From Cognatishimia activa (GTDB lineage Bacteria; Pseudomonadota; Alphaproteobacteria; Rhodobacterales; Rhodobacteraceae), in NCBI RefSeq assembly GCF_017798205.1, contig NZ_CP060010.1, positions 1,612,001 through 1,676,000 on the forward strand: 64,000 nt of DNA, in the 5' to 3' direction. Under the pieces are notes generated by a model. That model searched no databases. It was given only the letters and a program-made list of their open reading frames with translations, and was not told where the DNA came from. Shown here piece by piece: positions 22,755 to 32,837 of the stretch. The position numbers were made by a program, and so were the translations under genes. The stretch's first letter is position 1, and every line of letters begins with the position of its first letter.

Positions 22755-22927
22755 GAAAGCACTTCCTTATATGGGACAACGAAGCCAAAACGGTGTGTCG
22801 GGACGGCTTTTCAACGACATTCATGCCCTTTACAACTGAAAAAGTTAAGTCAGAGACATAATTTTCTGCTTTCAACCAGAGCCCGCATGTCGCATATGCC
22901 TGTCAAATTCTGTTAGAGGTTCGAACT
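22755..22927. promoter_or_regulatory. Divergent control region between apbE-nqrM and nqrABCDEF
   Basis: This 173-base region must hold both promoters, because both flanking operons start here. It is A/T-richer than the flanks. I cannot fix -10/-35 boxes with confidence. Confidence 0.5.
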
Positions 22928-24268
22928 TTGAAGCGCTTTAAGCTCAGAAAAGGTCTGGACGTGCCCATTCTTGGCGCACCAAGCCCAGACATTCAGGTTG
23001 CTCCCCAAAGCAGCACAGTTGGACTCCTTGGTGATGACTACATTGGCCTCAAGCCACGTATCCTCGTTGCCGAAGGGGATGTGGTCGGCGTCGGTGCCCC
23101 TATTCTTCATGACAAAGATCTGCCTGAGGTGAACGTCGTTTCCCCAGTTGCCGGTCGCGTCAAAGCGATCAATCGCGGGGCGCGTCGTAAGCTGATCAGC
23201 GTTGAGATCGAAGTTCAGGATGGCGCGGCTGAGTCCGTCGATTTCTCGAATGTTGGCGACATCGCAACCGCCGAGGGCCTAACCGAACGTCTATGTGCGG
23301 CGGGTCTCTGGACCTCCTTCCGCGCGCGGCCCTATTCGAAAGTGCCCTCTCCGGCGACGCGTCCGGCGGCGATTTTCGTCACCGCAATGGACAGCGAACC
23401 TCTGGCCGCAGATGCTGCGCAGATCATTGGCGAGGCCGCAGATGCCTTCACCAAAGGTCTTGAGGCGATCACCTCATTGACCGACGGTGCGACATTCCTT
23501 TGCTTTGAAGACGGCGCTCCAGTTCCAGGTGGCGATATCGCGGGCGTAGAGGCTGCGGCCTTCTCGGGTCCGCACCCAGCTGGCCTTGCTGGCACGCATA
23601 TCCATTTTCTACACAAACTTGATCCAGAGAACCCTGTTTGGACCATCGGCTACCAGGACGTGATTGCGATTGGCCAATTGCTGATCACCGGCAACTACGA
23701 CGGATCGCGTGTGATTTCTCTGGCGGGTCCGGTCTGTGCGAACCCACGTTTGGTGCGCACCGTCGCAGGTGCCTCCATGGTGGACGTCGCGGCCTATGAT
23801 TTGCCGGACATGCCCGTACGCATGATCTCGGGTTCTGTTCTCAGCGGTCGCGCGGGCGAGGGGCCTAGCGCCTATTTGGGGCGTTACGCGCGCCAGATCA
23901 CGTTGATCGAAGAAGACAAGAAACAGATCCCAATGGGCTGGATCCGTCCCATGTTCGCGAAATACGCGGTGCAGCCGGTGCTCGGGTCGGCTCTGTCGGG
24001 TCGCAAGTTCCCGCTGACCAGCAACCTGAATGGTGGTCGCCGCGCGATGGTGCCTCTGGGCACCTTTGAAGGCTTGATGCCGCAGGACTTCCTTCCGACG
24101 CAGCTGCTGCGGGCGATGCTGGTGATGGACACCGATCAGGCGCAACTCTTGGGCGCGATGGAGCTTGACGAAGAAGACCTTGGTCTCGTCGGCTTTGCCT
24201 GTCCTGCGAAATATGAATACGGGCTGGCGCTGCGCGACTGTCTGACTAAGATCGAGAAAGAGGGGTAA
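22928..24268 (+). CDS. nqrA: Na+-translocating NADH:quinone reductase subunit A
   Basis: A 446-residue peripheral subunit of the NQR complex, which couples NADH oxidation by ubiquinone to sodium export. The opening KRFKLRKGLDVPILG and VVSPVAGRVKAINRGARRKL (barrel-sandwich hybrid) are typical. The start is TTG at 22928, preceded by TTAGAGG. Codon use is GC-rich like the rest of the window. Its stop is three bases before the original nqrB GTG start. Confidence 0.95.
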   Translation: MKRFKLRKGLDVPILGAPSPDIQVAPQSSTVGLLGDDYIGLKPRILVAEGDVVGVGAPILHDKDLPEVNVVSPVAGRVKAINRGARRKLISVEIEVQDGAAESVDFSNVGDIATAEGLTERLCAAGLWTSFRARPYSKVPSPATRPAAIFVTAMDSEPLAADAAQIIGEAADAFTKGLEAITSLTDGATFLCFEDGAPVPGGDIAGVEAAAFSGPHPAGLAGTHIHFLHKLDPENPVWTIGYQDVIAIGQLLITGNYDGSRVISLAGPVCANPRLVRTVAGASMVDVAAYDLPDMPVRMISGSVLSGRAGEGPSAYLGRYARQITLIEEDKKQIPMGWIRPMFAKYAVQPVLGSALSGRKFPLTSNLNGGRRAMVPLGTFEGLMPQDFLPTQLLRAMLVMDTDQAQLLGAMELDEEDLGLVGFACPAKYEYGLALRDCLTKIEKEG

Positions 24269-24271
24269 ACC

Positions 24272-25473
24272 GTGGGTCTACGTAACTTCTTTCGATTCGG
24301 ATTGAGCCGCATTTTGTAAAGGGCGGGAAATATGAAAAGTTCTTCCCCATTTATGAAATGGTGGAGAGTTTTGTTTACACACCTAAAACGGTCACGACAG
24401 CTGCACCGCATGCACGCTCATATATAGATATGAAGCGCATCATGACTTACGTAGTGATTGCAACTATTCCAGCGATTTTAGTGGGCATGTATAATGTTGG
24501 TCTTCAGACCAATATGGCGATTGAGACATTTGGTGCTGAGGGTTGGCGTGCTTGGATCTTAAGCACATTGGGCATTGGATTTGATCCAGGCAATCCATTT
24601 GCCAATATTGTCCATGGTGCACTTTATTTCTTCCCGATTTACATCGTAACGCTTGTTGCGGGCGGTATTTTCGAAGTTGTGTTCGCAACCATTCGCGGTC
24701 ACGAAGTGAACGAAGGTTTCCTCGTAACATCAATGCTTTACGCTTTAATCATGCCAGCAAGTACACCATTGTGGCAGGTGGCGCTTGGTATCATTTTCGG
24801 TGTTGTGATTGGTAAAGAAGTCTTTGGCGGTACAGGTAAGAACTTCCTTAATCCCGCGCTCACCGGTCGCGCGTTCTTATACTTTGCTTATCCTGCTCAA
24901 ATGTCAGGTGATACAATTTGGGTGCCGGTTGATGGGTTTTCTGGCGCGACGGCTTTATCGATTTCGGCCTCAGCCGGCTTTGAAGAATTAGCCGCAAACG
25001 GCATGAGCTGGATGGATTCATTCATTGGTTTAATTCCAGGTTCGATTGGCGAAACATCAACAATTGCCTGTATGATTGGACTGGCATTCTTGCTGATTAC
25101 GCGCATTGCTAATTGGCGCCTTGTTGTTGGGTGTCTTGCGGGTATGATTGGATTTTCGCTGCTGTTGAACCTTATTGGTTCTGACACAAACCCAATGTTC
25201 GCATTGCCTTGGTATTGGCATTTGGTAATCGGCGGATATGCCTTTGGTTTGGCCTTTATGGTCACCGAGCCAGTATCTGCATCTCACACAAATCTTGGAC
25301 GCTATTTCTATGGCGCATTGGTTGGTGTCATGGTGGTCATGATCCGCGTGATCAATCCAGCTTTCCCAGAAGGGATGATGCTGGCGATCTTGTTCGCAAA
25401 CGTCTTTGCGCCGCTGATTGATTATTTCGTCGTGCAGGCAAACATTAAACGTAGGGCCAAAAAACATGTCTGA
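24272..25473 (+). CDS. nqrB: NQR subunit B, with a frameshifted N-terminus
   Basis: A membrane subunit with about ten helices and the FMN-carrying motif GFSGATALS. The normal start is GTG at 24272 (MGLRNFF). After TTT an extra C (24293) and after GAT an extra T (24297) break the frame; without them it reads FFDRIEPHFVKGGKYEKFF into the body. As written, the GTG frame stops at TAA after 15 codons, and an uninterrupted reading (371 residues) is available only from ATG at 24358. Most of the gene is AT-rich compared with nqrA. Its stop overlaps nqrC by eight bases. It may be a real defect or a sequence error. Confidence 0.88.
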
Positions 25474-26269
25474 TCAGGAAAAACAGCCCGGATTAATTCG
25501 TCGTTTTTTAGCCACCGGATTAGCGTTGCCTAAGACGATCTTTATCGCGGTATCGGTCTGTCTGGTTGCCTCGATGATCGTATCAGCCGCCGCCGTGGCC
25601 CTTCGCCCGACGCAGGCCGTGAACGCGCTGAAAGACAAGCAGATCAACATTCTGCAGGTCGCGGGGATCTATGATCCGAGCAAAGACGTGCTGGAATCCT
25701 TCGCAGCCTTTGAACCGCAGATCCTGGAACTGGCAACCGGCGAGTTCACCGACCAGTTTGACATCGCCACATTCGATGACCGCGACGCGGCCGACGATCC
25801 GGCGACCTCGGTTGCGCTGGACGACGACCCAGCGGGCATCGGCCGTCAGGGCAAATTCGTCACCGTCTATCTGCTGCGCGATGACGCGGGCGAGATCGAC
25901 AAGGTGATCCTGCCGCTGCACGGCTATGGCCTCTGGTCCACGCTCTATGGCTTCATCGCTCTGGAAGAGAACGGCAACGACATCTTCGGTCTACAGTTCT
26001 ATGAACACGCCGAGACCCCGGGTCTGGGTGCAGAGGTCGACAACCCACGTTGGAAAGCATTGTGGAACGGCAAGAAGCTGGCGGACGAGAACGGTGAGCT
26101 GCAGATCAGCGTGACCAAAGCGGTGCCTGCCGCGGGTGCTGACTATCACATCGACGCTTTGGCCGGTGCGACACTGACCACCGTTGGGGTGCACAACCTT
26201 GTGAACTTCTGGATGGGCGAAACAGGGTATCAACCTTTCCTAGACAACCTAAAAGCAGGGGGCATCTAA
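25466..26269 (+). CDS. nqrC: NQR subunit C
   Basis: A 267-residue subunit with one N-terminal membrane helix ([20 protein letters not shown]) and a periplasmic domain. [13 protein letters not shown] near the C-terminus is the covalent FMN site, with Thr modified by ApbE; Ala replaces the usual Ser before GAT. Codon use returns to GC-rich after the first 25 or so codons. It starts inside nqrB and its stop overlaps nqrD by one base. Confidence 0.95.
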   Translation: MSDQEKQPGLIRRFLATGLALPKTIFIAVSVCLVASMIVSAAAVALRPTQAVNALKDKQINILQVAGIYDPSKDVLESFAAFEPQILELATGEFTDQFDIATFDDRDAADDPATSVALDDDPAGIGRQGKFVTVYLLRDDAGEIDKVILPLHGYGLWSTLYGFIALEENGNDIFGLQFYEHAETPGLGAEVDNPRWKALWNGKKLADENGELQISVTKAVPAAGADYHIDALAGATLTTVGVHNLVNFWMGETGYQPFLDNLKAGGI

Positions 26270-26922
26270 TGGCGCATAAACGCAGAGAAATGCTGATCGA
26301 CCCGTTGGTCGACAACAACCCGATCACGCTTCAGGTTCTGGGGATTTGTTCCGCCCTCGCGGTGACGTCCTCGCTGCAGGTGGCCTTCGTGATGTCCATC
26401 GCGGTGACATTCGTGACGGCGTTTTCGTCCATGTTCATCTCGATGATCCGCAACCATATCCCAGGTTCCATCCGTATTATTGTTCAAATGGTGATTATCG
26501 CATCTTTGGTGATCATCGTGGACCAGATTTTGAAGGCATACGCATTTGAGATCTCAAAAACACTATCGGTATTTGTGGGCTTGATTATTACCAATTGTAT
26601 CGTGATGGGTCGCGCAGAAGCATTTGCCATGAAGAACCCGCCGATTGCATCGTTCATTGACGGTGTTGGCAACGGACTTGGTTACGGTTTGATCTTAATG
26701 CTTGTTGGATTTGTTCGTGAATTGTTTGGCGCTGGCAGCTTGTTTGGTGTGACAATTTTGGAAACAGTCAATAATGGTGGCTGGTATGTACCCAACGGCA
26801 TGTTGCTCCTACCGCCTTCAGCATTCTTCATTATCGGCTTGATCATTTGGGCATTCCGCACTTGGAAACCTGCTCAAGTTGAGGTGCGCGAATATAAAAT
26901 CCAGACGGTGGAGGCCCACTAA
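26269..26922 (+). CDS. nqrD: NQR subunit D
   Basis: A 217-residue membrane protein with six helices. The conserved half-helix segment with Cys ([16 protein letters not shown]) helps bind iron with NqrE. The first 60 or so codons are GC-rich; from about 26460 codon choice turns AT-rich (for example ATT, TTG, GCA), with no break in the protein. It overlaps neighbours by one base on each side. Confidence 0.95.
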   Translation: MAHKRREMLIDPLVDNNPITLQVLGICSALAVTSSLQVAFVMSIAVTFVTAFSSMFISMIRNHIPGSIRIIVQMVIIASLVIIVDQILKAYAFEISKTLSVFVGLIITNCIVMGRAEAFAMKNPPIASFIDGVGNGLGYGLILMLVGFVRELFGAGSLFGVTILETVNNGGWYVPNGMLLLPPSAFFIIGLIIWAFRTWKPAQVEVREYKIQTVEAH

Positions 26923-27530
26923 TGGAAGCGCTCATTTCCCTTGCTGTCAAAGCAATCTTTGTTGAAAATCTTGCGCTCTCATTCTTCTTGGGAATGTGTA
27001 CGTTTATTGCGGTATCGAAGAAGATTTCAACCGCAATCGGACTCGGTATTTCTGTGATGATTGTGCAATCCATCACAGTACCAGCGAACAACCTCATCTT
27101 GAACTATCTATTGGCACCTGGTGCACTGAGCTGGGCAGGATTTGATGATGTTGATCTAACCTTCCTTGGTTTGATTTCTTATATCGGCGTGATCGCGGCG
27201 CTTGTGCAAATTCTTGAGATGGTGCTCGATAAGTATTTCCCACCGCTTTACAACGCATTGGGCGTGTTCTTGCCTTTGATTACCGTGAACTGCGCGATCT
27301 TGGGTGGTTCATTGTTCATGGTGGAACGGAGTTACGATTTCTCTGAATCTGTCACGTATGGTGTTTCATCGGGCTTTGGTTGGGCGCTGGCGATTACTGC
27401 AATGGCAGGTGTTCGCGAGAAGCTTAAATATTCCGACATTCCCGATGGTCTGCAGGGGCTTGGCATCACCTTTATCTCAGCTGGCTTGATGGCAATGGCA
27501 TTTATGTCATTCTCTGGCGTTAAATTGTAG
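26922..27530 (+). CDS. nqrE: NQR subunit E
   Basis: A 202-residue paralogue of NqrD with six helices in inverted topology. [14 protein letters not shown] and [14 protein letters not shown] carry the Cys residues that bind iron with NqrD. The whole gene is AT-rich for this window. The start overlaps the nqrD stop by one base. Confidence 0.95.
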   Translation: MEALISLAVKAIFVENLALSFFLGMCTFIAVSKKISTAIGLGISVMIVQSITVPANNLILNYLLAPGALSWAGFDDVDLTFLGLISYIGVIAALVQILEMVLDKYFPPLYNALGVFLPLITVNCAILGGSLFMVERSYDFSESVTYGVSSGFGWALAITAMAGVREKLKYSDIPDGLQGLGITFISAGLMAMAFMSFSGVKL

Positions 27531-27541
27531 GGAGATTACTC

Positions 27542-28765
27542 ATGGCAACATTTGGTCTTGGTATTGTACTCTTTACATTGATCGTTCTCGCGCTGGTGAC
27601 GATCATTCTCGCAGCGCGTTCGAAACTCGTTTCAACTGGTAATGTGAATATTACCATAAATGGCGAGAAAACAATTTCTGTCCCTGCTGGTGGCAAATTG
27701 TTGCAGACTTTGGCAGAACAGAAACTATTCGTCCCATCTGCTTGTGGCGGTGGTGGCACATGTGCTCAATGCCGGGTGCGAATTCATGAGGGTGGGGGAT
27801 CCATCCTTCCCACTGAGGAAAGCCACATTACCAAGCGAGAAGCTGCATGCGGCGATCGTTTGTCATGTCAGGTTGCTGTTAAGCAAGACATGCAGGTCGA
27901 AGTGCCCGAAGAAGTCTTTGGTGTGAAGAAATGGGAATGTACCGTTCGTTCCAATGACAATGTTGCAACCTTTATTAAGAACCTTGTCCTTGAATTGCCC
28001 GAAGGTGAAGATGTGAACTTCCGTGCCGGTGGTTATATTCAGATCGAGGCACCTGCACACAAGCTTTCTTACACTGATTTTGATATCGGTGATGAATATC
28101 GCGAAGATTGGGATAAATTTAATCTCTGGCAGTTTGAATCAAGCGTGGAAGAGCCGATTGAGCGTGCTTATTCCATGGCAAACTATCCCGATGAGAAAGG
28201 CCTCATTATGCTGAACGTGCGTGTGGCTTCACCACCGCCTGGCAAAAATGATGTACCTCCTGGGCAGATGTCGTCTTACATCTTTAATTTAAAACCAGGC
28301 GATAAAGTCACGATTTCAGGCCCATTTGGTGAATTCTTTGCACGCGAAACACCGAAAGAGATGGTCTTTGTGGGTGGTGGTGCTGGTATGGCGCCAATGC
28401 GCAGTCACATCTTTGATCAGCTGAAGCGTCTTGAAAACCGCGATCGCAAGATCACTTTCTGGTATGGTGCGCGGTCGAAAAAAGAAATGTTCTTTGTTGA
28501 AGATTTCGATCAATTGGCCGAAGAGTTTGATAATTTTGAATGGCATGTTGCGCTTTCTGATGCGCTGCCTGAGGATGATTGGTCTGGCTATACAGGCTTT
28601 ATTCATAACATCTTGCTTGAAGAATATCTCAAGGATCATCCAGCACCAGAAGATTGCGAATATTATATGTGTGGCCCGCCCATCATGAACCAGTCGGTGA
28701 TTAATATGTTGCTGGAGCTGGGTGTGGATCGCGAAGACATCATGCTGGATGACTTTGGCGGTTAA
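27542..28765 (+). CDS. nqrF: NQR subunit F, NADH dehydrogenase
   Basis: A 407-residue subunit that takes electrons from NADH. It has one N-terminal helix, a [2Fe-2S] ferredoxin domain ([11 protein letters not shown] then DRLSC), an FAD domain with RAYSMANYP, and an NADH domain with [15 protein letters not shown] and YYMCGPP. GGGAGATTACTC precedes the ATG. It is AT-rich up to the last few codons. A strong terminator follows. Confidence 0.96.
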   Translation: MATFGLGIVLFTLIVLALVTIILAARSKLVSTGNVNITINGEKTISVPAGGKLLQTLAEQKLFVPSACGGGGTCAQCRVRIHEGGGSILPTEESHITKREAACGDRLSCQVAVKQDMQVEVPEEVFGVKKWECTVRSNDNVATFIKNLVLELPEGEDVNFRAGGYIQIEAPAHKLSYTDFDIGDEYREDWDKFNLWQFESSVEEPIERAYSMANYPDEKGLIMLNVRVASPPPGKNDVPPGQMSSYIFNLKPGDKVTISGPFGEFFARETPKEMVFVGGGAGMAPMRSHIFDQLKRLENRDRKITFWYGARSKKEMFFVEDFDQLAEEFDNFEWHVALSDALPEDDWSGYTGFIHNILLEEYLKDHPAPEDCEYYMCGPPIMNQSVINMLLELGVDREDIMLDDFGG

Positions 28766-28789
28766 GCCGGGCACAGCGACGAAATCAAA

Positions 28790-28824
28790 GCCGCGAGGAA
28801 CGCAAGTTTCTCGCGGTTTTTTTT
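28790..28824 (+). terminator. Rho-independent terminator of the nqr operon
   Basis: CCGCGAG and CTCGCGG pair around GAACGCAAGTTT and run into eight T residues, 25 bases after nqrF. Confidence 0.9.
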
Positions 28825-28919
28825 GTGGCTGACCGACGGGTTCAAAACAATGAGAAAGCGCACACGCGCCCCCAAGACGGATCAAATCCGCGAACGATTT
28901 CGATGTCTTGGAGAGGAAG

Positions 28920-28995
28920 TGGTGAGCCGTATAGGATTCGAACCTATGACCCACTGATTAAAAGTCAGTTGCTCTACCAACTGAGCTAACGGCCC
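28920..28995 (-). tRNA. tRNA-Lys (TTT)
   Basis: Read on the minus strand: acceptor GGGCCGT/ACGGCTC, D-arm TAGCTCAGTTGGTAGAGC, anticodon stem ACTGA/TCAGT around CTTTTAA (TTT), T-arm with GTTCGAATC, and encoded CCA. Confidence 0.95.
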
Positions 28996-29130
28996 ACTTC
29001 GCTGTGCGTGAGGGGGCTTCTAAGAACAACGGCGGGGGGGGTCAAGCCATAAACGCACAAAAAATTACAGTGACTGGAATTAGTTGGCGCGCGGCTTTAT
29101 ATGCCCCCAGCGCGAGTCTAGGATGGGACG

Positions 29131-29943
29131 ATGATCCAGTTTGAGAAAATGCACGGTTTGGGCAATGATTTCGTTGTCATAGACGCTCGGGAGCGGCCAG
29201 ATGGGCTGTCTGAGGCCTTGGTGAAAGCCATCGCGCATCGCCATATGGGTGTCGGCTTTGACCAGCTCGCAGTGATCGAAAAGGGGTCCGAGGACGCGCA
29301 TCTGGTGTTTTATAACGCGGACGGCTCGACCTCGGCGGCCTGCGGCAACGCGACTCGCTGTATTGCCCGCAAGTTGATGACGGAATCGGGGCGAGACGCG
29401 CTGACGCTTACCACCGAACGCGGCACGCTTTACGCCAAAGACGCAGGCGACGGGCTGACCTCCATCAACATGGGCCATCCGCAACTGCACTGGCATGAGG
29501 TTCCGCTCGCTCAAGAGATGGACACGCTGGAACTCCCGATTGACGGAGGCCCGACGGCCACGGGTATGGGCAATCCGCATTGCACCTTCTTTGTGGAGGA
29601 CGCCGAGGCGGTTGATCTGGAAAAACTCGGATCTGGGTTCGAGCACCACCCGCTCTATCCTGAACGCACCAATGTTCAATTCGCGTCTGTGATCGGAGAG
29701 AACCACCTCCGCATGCGCGTCTGGGAGCGAGGCGTGGGCGTGACGCTCGCGTCGGGCAGCTCGTCCTGCGCAACCGCAGTGGCTGCCGCGCGTCGCGGAC
29801 TGACAGGGCGTCAGGTTCAGATAGACCTTGACGGCGGCACCATCTGGATCGACTGGCGCGAGGATGGCGTTTGGATGACCGGGCCGACGATGACCGTCTT
29901 CCAAGGAGCTTTCACGGATGATTTCCTAGAGGCCTCCAAGTGA
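29131..29943 (+). CDS. dapF: Diaminopimelate epimerase, second catalytic Cys replaced
   Basis: A 270-residue enzyme that interconverts LL- and meso-diaminopimelate for lysine and peptidoglycan. MHGLGNDFVVID and NADGSTSAACGNATRC (Cys71) are intact. The second motif, usually ERGxGETxACGTGxC, reads ERGVGVTLASGSSSC, with Ser208 in place of the catalytic Cys and Val for Glu. The alignment is clear because ERG and the distal C are fixed. This may lower activity, or this lineage may tolerate it. The stop overlaps the mtaB GTG start. Confidence 0.88.
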   Translation: MIQFEKMHGLGNDFVVIDARERPDGLSEALVKAIAHRHMGVGFDQLAVIEKGSEDAHLVFYNADGSTSAACGNATRCIARKLMTESGRDALTLTTERGTLYAKDAGDGLTSINMGHPQLHWHEVPLAQEMDTLELPIDGGPTATGMGNPHCTFFVEDAEAVDLEKLGSGFEHHPLYPERTNVQFASVIGENHLRMRVWERGVGVTLASGSSSCATAVAAARRGLTGRQVQIDLDGGTIWIDWREDGVWMTGPTMTVFQGAFTDDFLEASK

Positions 29944-31199
29944 GCACGCCTCCCAAGTTCACGACGCTCGGCTGCCGGCTCAACGCCTATGAAACCGAAG
30001 CGATGAAAGAGCTCAGCCAAGAGGCTGGGATCAGCAATGCTGTGATCGTGAACACATGCGCCGTGACCGCCGAGGCCGTCCGCAAAGCGCGGCAGGAAAT
30101 CCGCAAGCTTCGGCGTGAAAACCCTGTGGCGACATTGATCGTCACGGGCTGTGCTGCGCAAACCGAACCCGAGACCTTCGCTAAAATGGGCGAGGTCGAC
30201 CGTGTCATCGGCAACACCGAGAAAATGCAGTCCGAGACCTGGAAAAACATGGCGGCAGATTTCGTGGGTGAGACGGAAAAGGTCCAGGTCGACGATATCA
30301 TGTCCATCACGGAAACCGCGGGCCATCTGATCGACGGTTTCGGCACCCGTAGCCGCGCCTATGTGCAGGTTCAAAACGGCTGTGACCACCGTTGCACCTT
30401 CTGCATCATTCCCTACGGTCGCGGCAATTCCCGTTCTGTGCCTGCAGGCGTTGTGGTTGATCAGATCAAACGCCTTGTTGACAAAGGCTTTAACGAAGTC
30501 GTTCTGACTGGCGTCGATCTCACCTCATGGGGCGCAGACCTTCCCGCCCAGCCAAAACTCGGCGATCTGGTCATGCGGATCTTAAAGCTGGTCCCCGATC
30601 TGCCACGCCTAAGGATTTCCTCAGTCGACTCAATCGAGGTGGACGAGAACCTCATGGCCGCCATCGCCACCGAGCCGCGCCTGATGCCGCATCTGCATCT
30701 GTCGCTGCAGCACGGAGACGACCTGATCCTCAAACGCATGGCTCGCCGGCACCTGCGCGACGACGCGATCCGCTTTTGCGAGGACGCCAAGAAGCTGCGC
30801 CCGGATATGACCTTCGGTGCGGATATTATCGCAGGCTTTCCAACCGAGACGGACGCGCATTTCGAGAACTCTCTGAAGCTTGTGGAGGACTGCGATCTAA
30901 CGTGGCTTCACGTCTTTCCCTATTCCAAACGCGAAGGCACCCCGGCGGCCAAGATCCCTAGTCAGGTGTCTGGCCCAACGATCAAAGCCCGCGCCGCCCA
31001 ATTGCGCGCGGCAGGCGACGCCCAAGTCGCGAAACATCTGGCGGCTCAGATCGGCAAAACCCACAGCATCCTCATGGAAAACCCGCATATGGGGCGCACC
31101 GAGCAATTCACTGAAGTGCACTTCGCAACGCCCCAAGTTGAGGGCAGCATCGTCAAAGCCACCATCACCGGTCAGGCGGCAAATCAGCTGACTGTGTGA
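29940..31199 (+). CDS. mtaB: tRNA t6A37 methylthiotransferase
   Basis: A 419-residue radical-SAM enzyme that adds a methylthio group to t6A at position 37 of tRNA-Lys. The N-terminal domain has three cluster Cys in LGCRLNAYET, NTCAVT and TGCAAQ; the radical-SAM motif is CDHRCTFCIIPYGRG. A C-terminal TRAM-like domain follows. It starts with GTG inside the dapF stop (GTGA), so it is coupled to dapF. A tRNA-Lys gene lies just upstream on the other strand, by chance or not. It ends 16 bases inside the convergent transporter gene. Confidence 0.93.
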   Translation: MSTPPKFTTLGCRLNAYETEAMKELSQEAGISNAVIVNTCAVTAEAVRKARQEIRKLRRENPVATLIVTGCAAQTEPETFAKMGEVDRVIGNTEKMQSETWKNMAADFVGETEKVQVDDIMSITETAGHLIDGFGTRSRAYVQVQNGCDHRCTFCIIPYGRGNSRSVPAGVVVDQIKRLVDKGFNEVVLTGVDLTSWGADLPAQPKLGDLVMRILKLVPDLPRLRISSVDSIEVDENLMAAIATEPRLMPHLHLSLQHGDDLILKRMARRHLRDDAIRFCEDAKKLRPDMTFGADIIAGFPTETDAHFENSLKLVEDCDLTWLHVFPYSKREGTPAAKIPSQVSGPTIKARAAQLRAAGDAQVAKHLAAQIGKTHSILMENPHMGRTEQFTEVHFATPQVEGSIVKATITGQAANQLTV

Positions 31200-32059
31200 C
31201 GCGGCGCGCGCGCCTCTTGCAAGACTGCAATGAGGCCTGCCACAACGATCACTACCATGCCAAGGAACGCCAGCGTTCCGGGCACAACAGCAAAGACCAC
31301 CGCATCTATGCCGAGCGCAAAGATCAGGCCAAAATAATCAAACGGCGCAAGTGTCGAGACTTTGGTCCGTTTCACCGCTTCGACCGATAGAATATGGCCA
31401 AATGCTCCCAAAAGCCCTGCGCAGACCAACAGAAATAACGACGTCGAGGTCAGGCCGTTCCACCCAAATGGCCATGTGACAAGGCCCATTGCCATAGACG
31501 CAAGGGCAAAACTCAGGGAAATCGACGCTGCGCTCTCATGAGAGGACATACGCTTAACGTGAATGCGCACCATCGCCCATGTCAGCGCAAATCCCAATCC
31601 CGCGCCCATGCCAATCAGGCTGCCGCGCGAAAAGTCGGGACGTTCCAACTCGGCCCAAAGCATCAGCCCAATACCAAGCAGACCCAACATGGCGGCAACC
31701 ACGAGCCAGCGGGTCATGCGCTCGCCTAACAACCATGCGGCCAATGGCAAAGATATCAGCGGGGCGAGATATCCGAGCGCCGATGCATTCGCGACCGGCA
31801 AATAAGCCAGAGACGTAAAGGAGAAGGCCATAGCGAGACCTCCGAGCAGGCCACGGATCGCATGGTTGCCGAGGTGTTTAGGCGCCAGACTCTGCGCGCC
31901 TCCAAACCGCAGGGCAAAGGTCACAATCACAATGGTCGCAACGCCCGAGCGCCAGGCCATGATTTGCCCGACCGGCAAGGTCTTTGCCAGTTGGTGAATG
32001 ATCGCTGACATGGCGGTGATGAGCGCAATAGCGGCCAATCGCAGAAGAATACCCTGCAT
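31184..32059 (-). CDS. DMT-family (EamA) transporter
   Basis: A 291-residue protein with ten hydrophobic segments in two EamA halves, for example ALITAMSAIIHQLAKTL and GALIGM-like and PFDYFGLIFALGIDAVVF stretches. Such proteins export amino acids or other metabolites; the substrate cannot be told. Its coding end overlaps mtaB by 16 bases on the opposite strand. Confidence 0.85.
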   Translation of the reverse strand: MQGILLRLAAIALITAMSAIIHQLAKTLPVGQIMAWRSGVATIVIVTFALRFGGAQSLAPKHLGNHAIRGLLGGLAMAFSFTSLAYLPVANASALGYLAPLISLPLAAWLLGERMTRWLVVAAMLGLLGIGLMLWAELERPDFSRGSLIGMGAGLGFALTWAMVRIHVKRMSSHESAASISLSFALASMAMGLVTWPFGWNGLTSTSLFLLVCAGLLGAFGHILSVEAVKRTKVSTLAPFDYFGLIFALGIDAVVFAVVPGTLAFLGMVVIVVAGLIAVLQEARAPRHTVS

Positions 32060-32126
32060 AAAGAGAGTGCCTTAAATTTGGGAGAGCACTATAGTCTCAG
32101 TTCCAACGCAGCCTATCTGGATCGCT

Positions 32127-32819
32127 ATGACAACGCAAACTGACCTGCCCATCCTCTATAGTTTCCGCCGCTGCCCCTATGCCATGCGCGCGCGGCTGGC
32201 GATTGCGTCGTCGAAAACGCCCGTTGAACTGCGCGAAATCCTTCTGCGCGACAAAGCGCAGGCGTTTTTGGAAGCCAGCCCCTCAGCAACGGTGCCGTGC
32301 CTGAAGACTGAGGATCAGGTTCTGGATGAATCGCTCGACGTCATGCTCTGGGCGCTTGAGCAGTCTGATCCAGAGGGATGGCTTGAAATGCCACCTGAAG
32401 GTCGTGATCTCATTGCCGAGGCAGATGGCCCATTTAAGGCAGCACTTGATCGCACCAAATACCACACGCGCTATGGTTCTGACCCCGAAGAAGAACGCGC
32501 CAAAGCGAGTGTGTTTTTGAAGAAACTCGACACCCAAATCGGCGCCAAAGCGTTTCTGTTCAAAGATACCCCAAGCCTTGCGGATATGGCGATCCTGCCT
32601 TTCGTGCGCCAGTTCGCCTTTGTGGACAAAGCCAGGTTTGACGCAGAGCCCTTGGGCAACCTGAAACGCTGGCTGGAAAGCTTTTTGGTTTCAGATCTCT
32701 TCACGCATATTATGCCGAAATACCCCGTCTGGTCGCCTCAGGATGCGCCGACTATATTCCCTTCGCGCGACATCTTGTTGCAAATAGAGAATCCGCGTCG
32801 CAACCTGACCACAGATTGA
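32127..32819 (+). CDS. Glutathione S-transferase family protein
   Basis: A 230-residue protein with a thioredoxin-like N-terminal domain: LYSFRRCPYAMRARLAI has a CPYA motif like that of glutaredoxin-2 or omega-class GSTs, and ATVPCL holds the cis-Pro. The C-terminal helical domain contains TPSLADMAILPFVRQF. A glutathione-dependent thiol-transfer or dehalogenase-like role is possible. It is 18 bases upstream of a second GST-like gene. Confidence 0.85.
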   Translation: MTTQTDLPILYSFRRCPYAMRARLAIASSKTPVELREILLRDKAQAFLEASPSATVPCLKTEDQVLDESLDVMLWALEQSDPEGWLEMPPEGRDLIAEADGPFKAALDRTKYHTRYGSDPEEERAKASVFLKKLDTQIGAKAFLFKDTPSLADMAILPFVRQFAFVDKARFDAEPLGNLKRWLESFLVSDLFTHIMPKYPVWSPQDAPTIFPSRDILLQIENPRRNLTTD

Positions 32820-32837
32820 TTTAACAAGGACCTCAGA

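Noticed and set aside
24358-24360. ATG 24358 as the natural nqrB start
   Set aside because: Upstream sequence in the same frame encodes the conserved NqrB N-terminus (EPHFVKGGKYEKFF) and a GTG start three bases after nqrA, so the short form is due to the two inserted bases.
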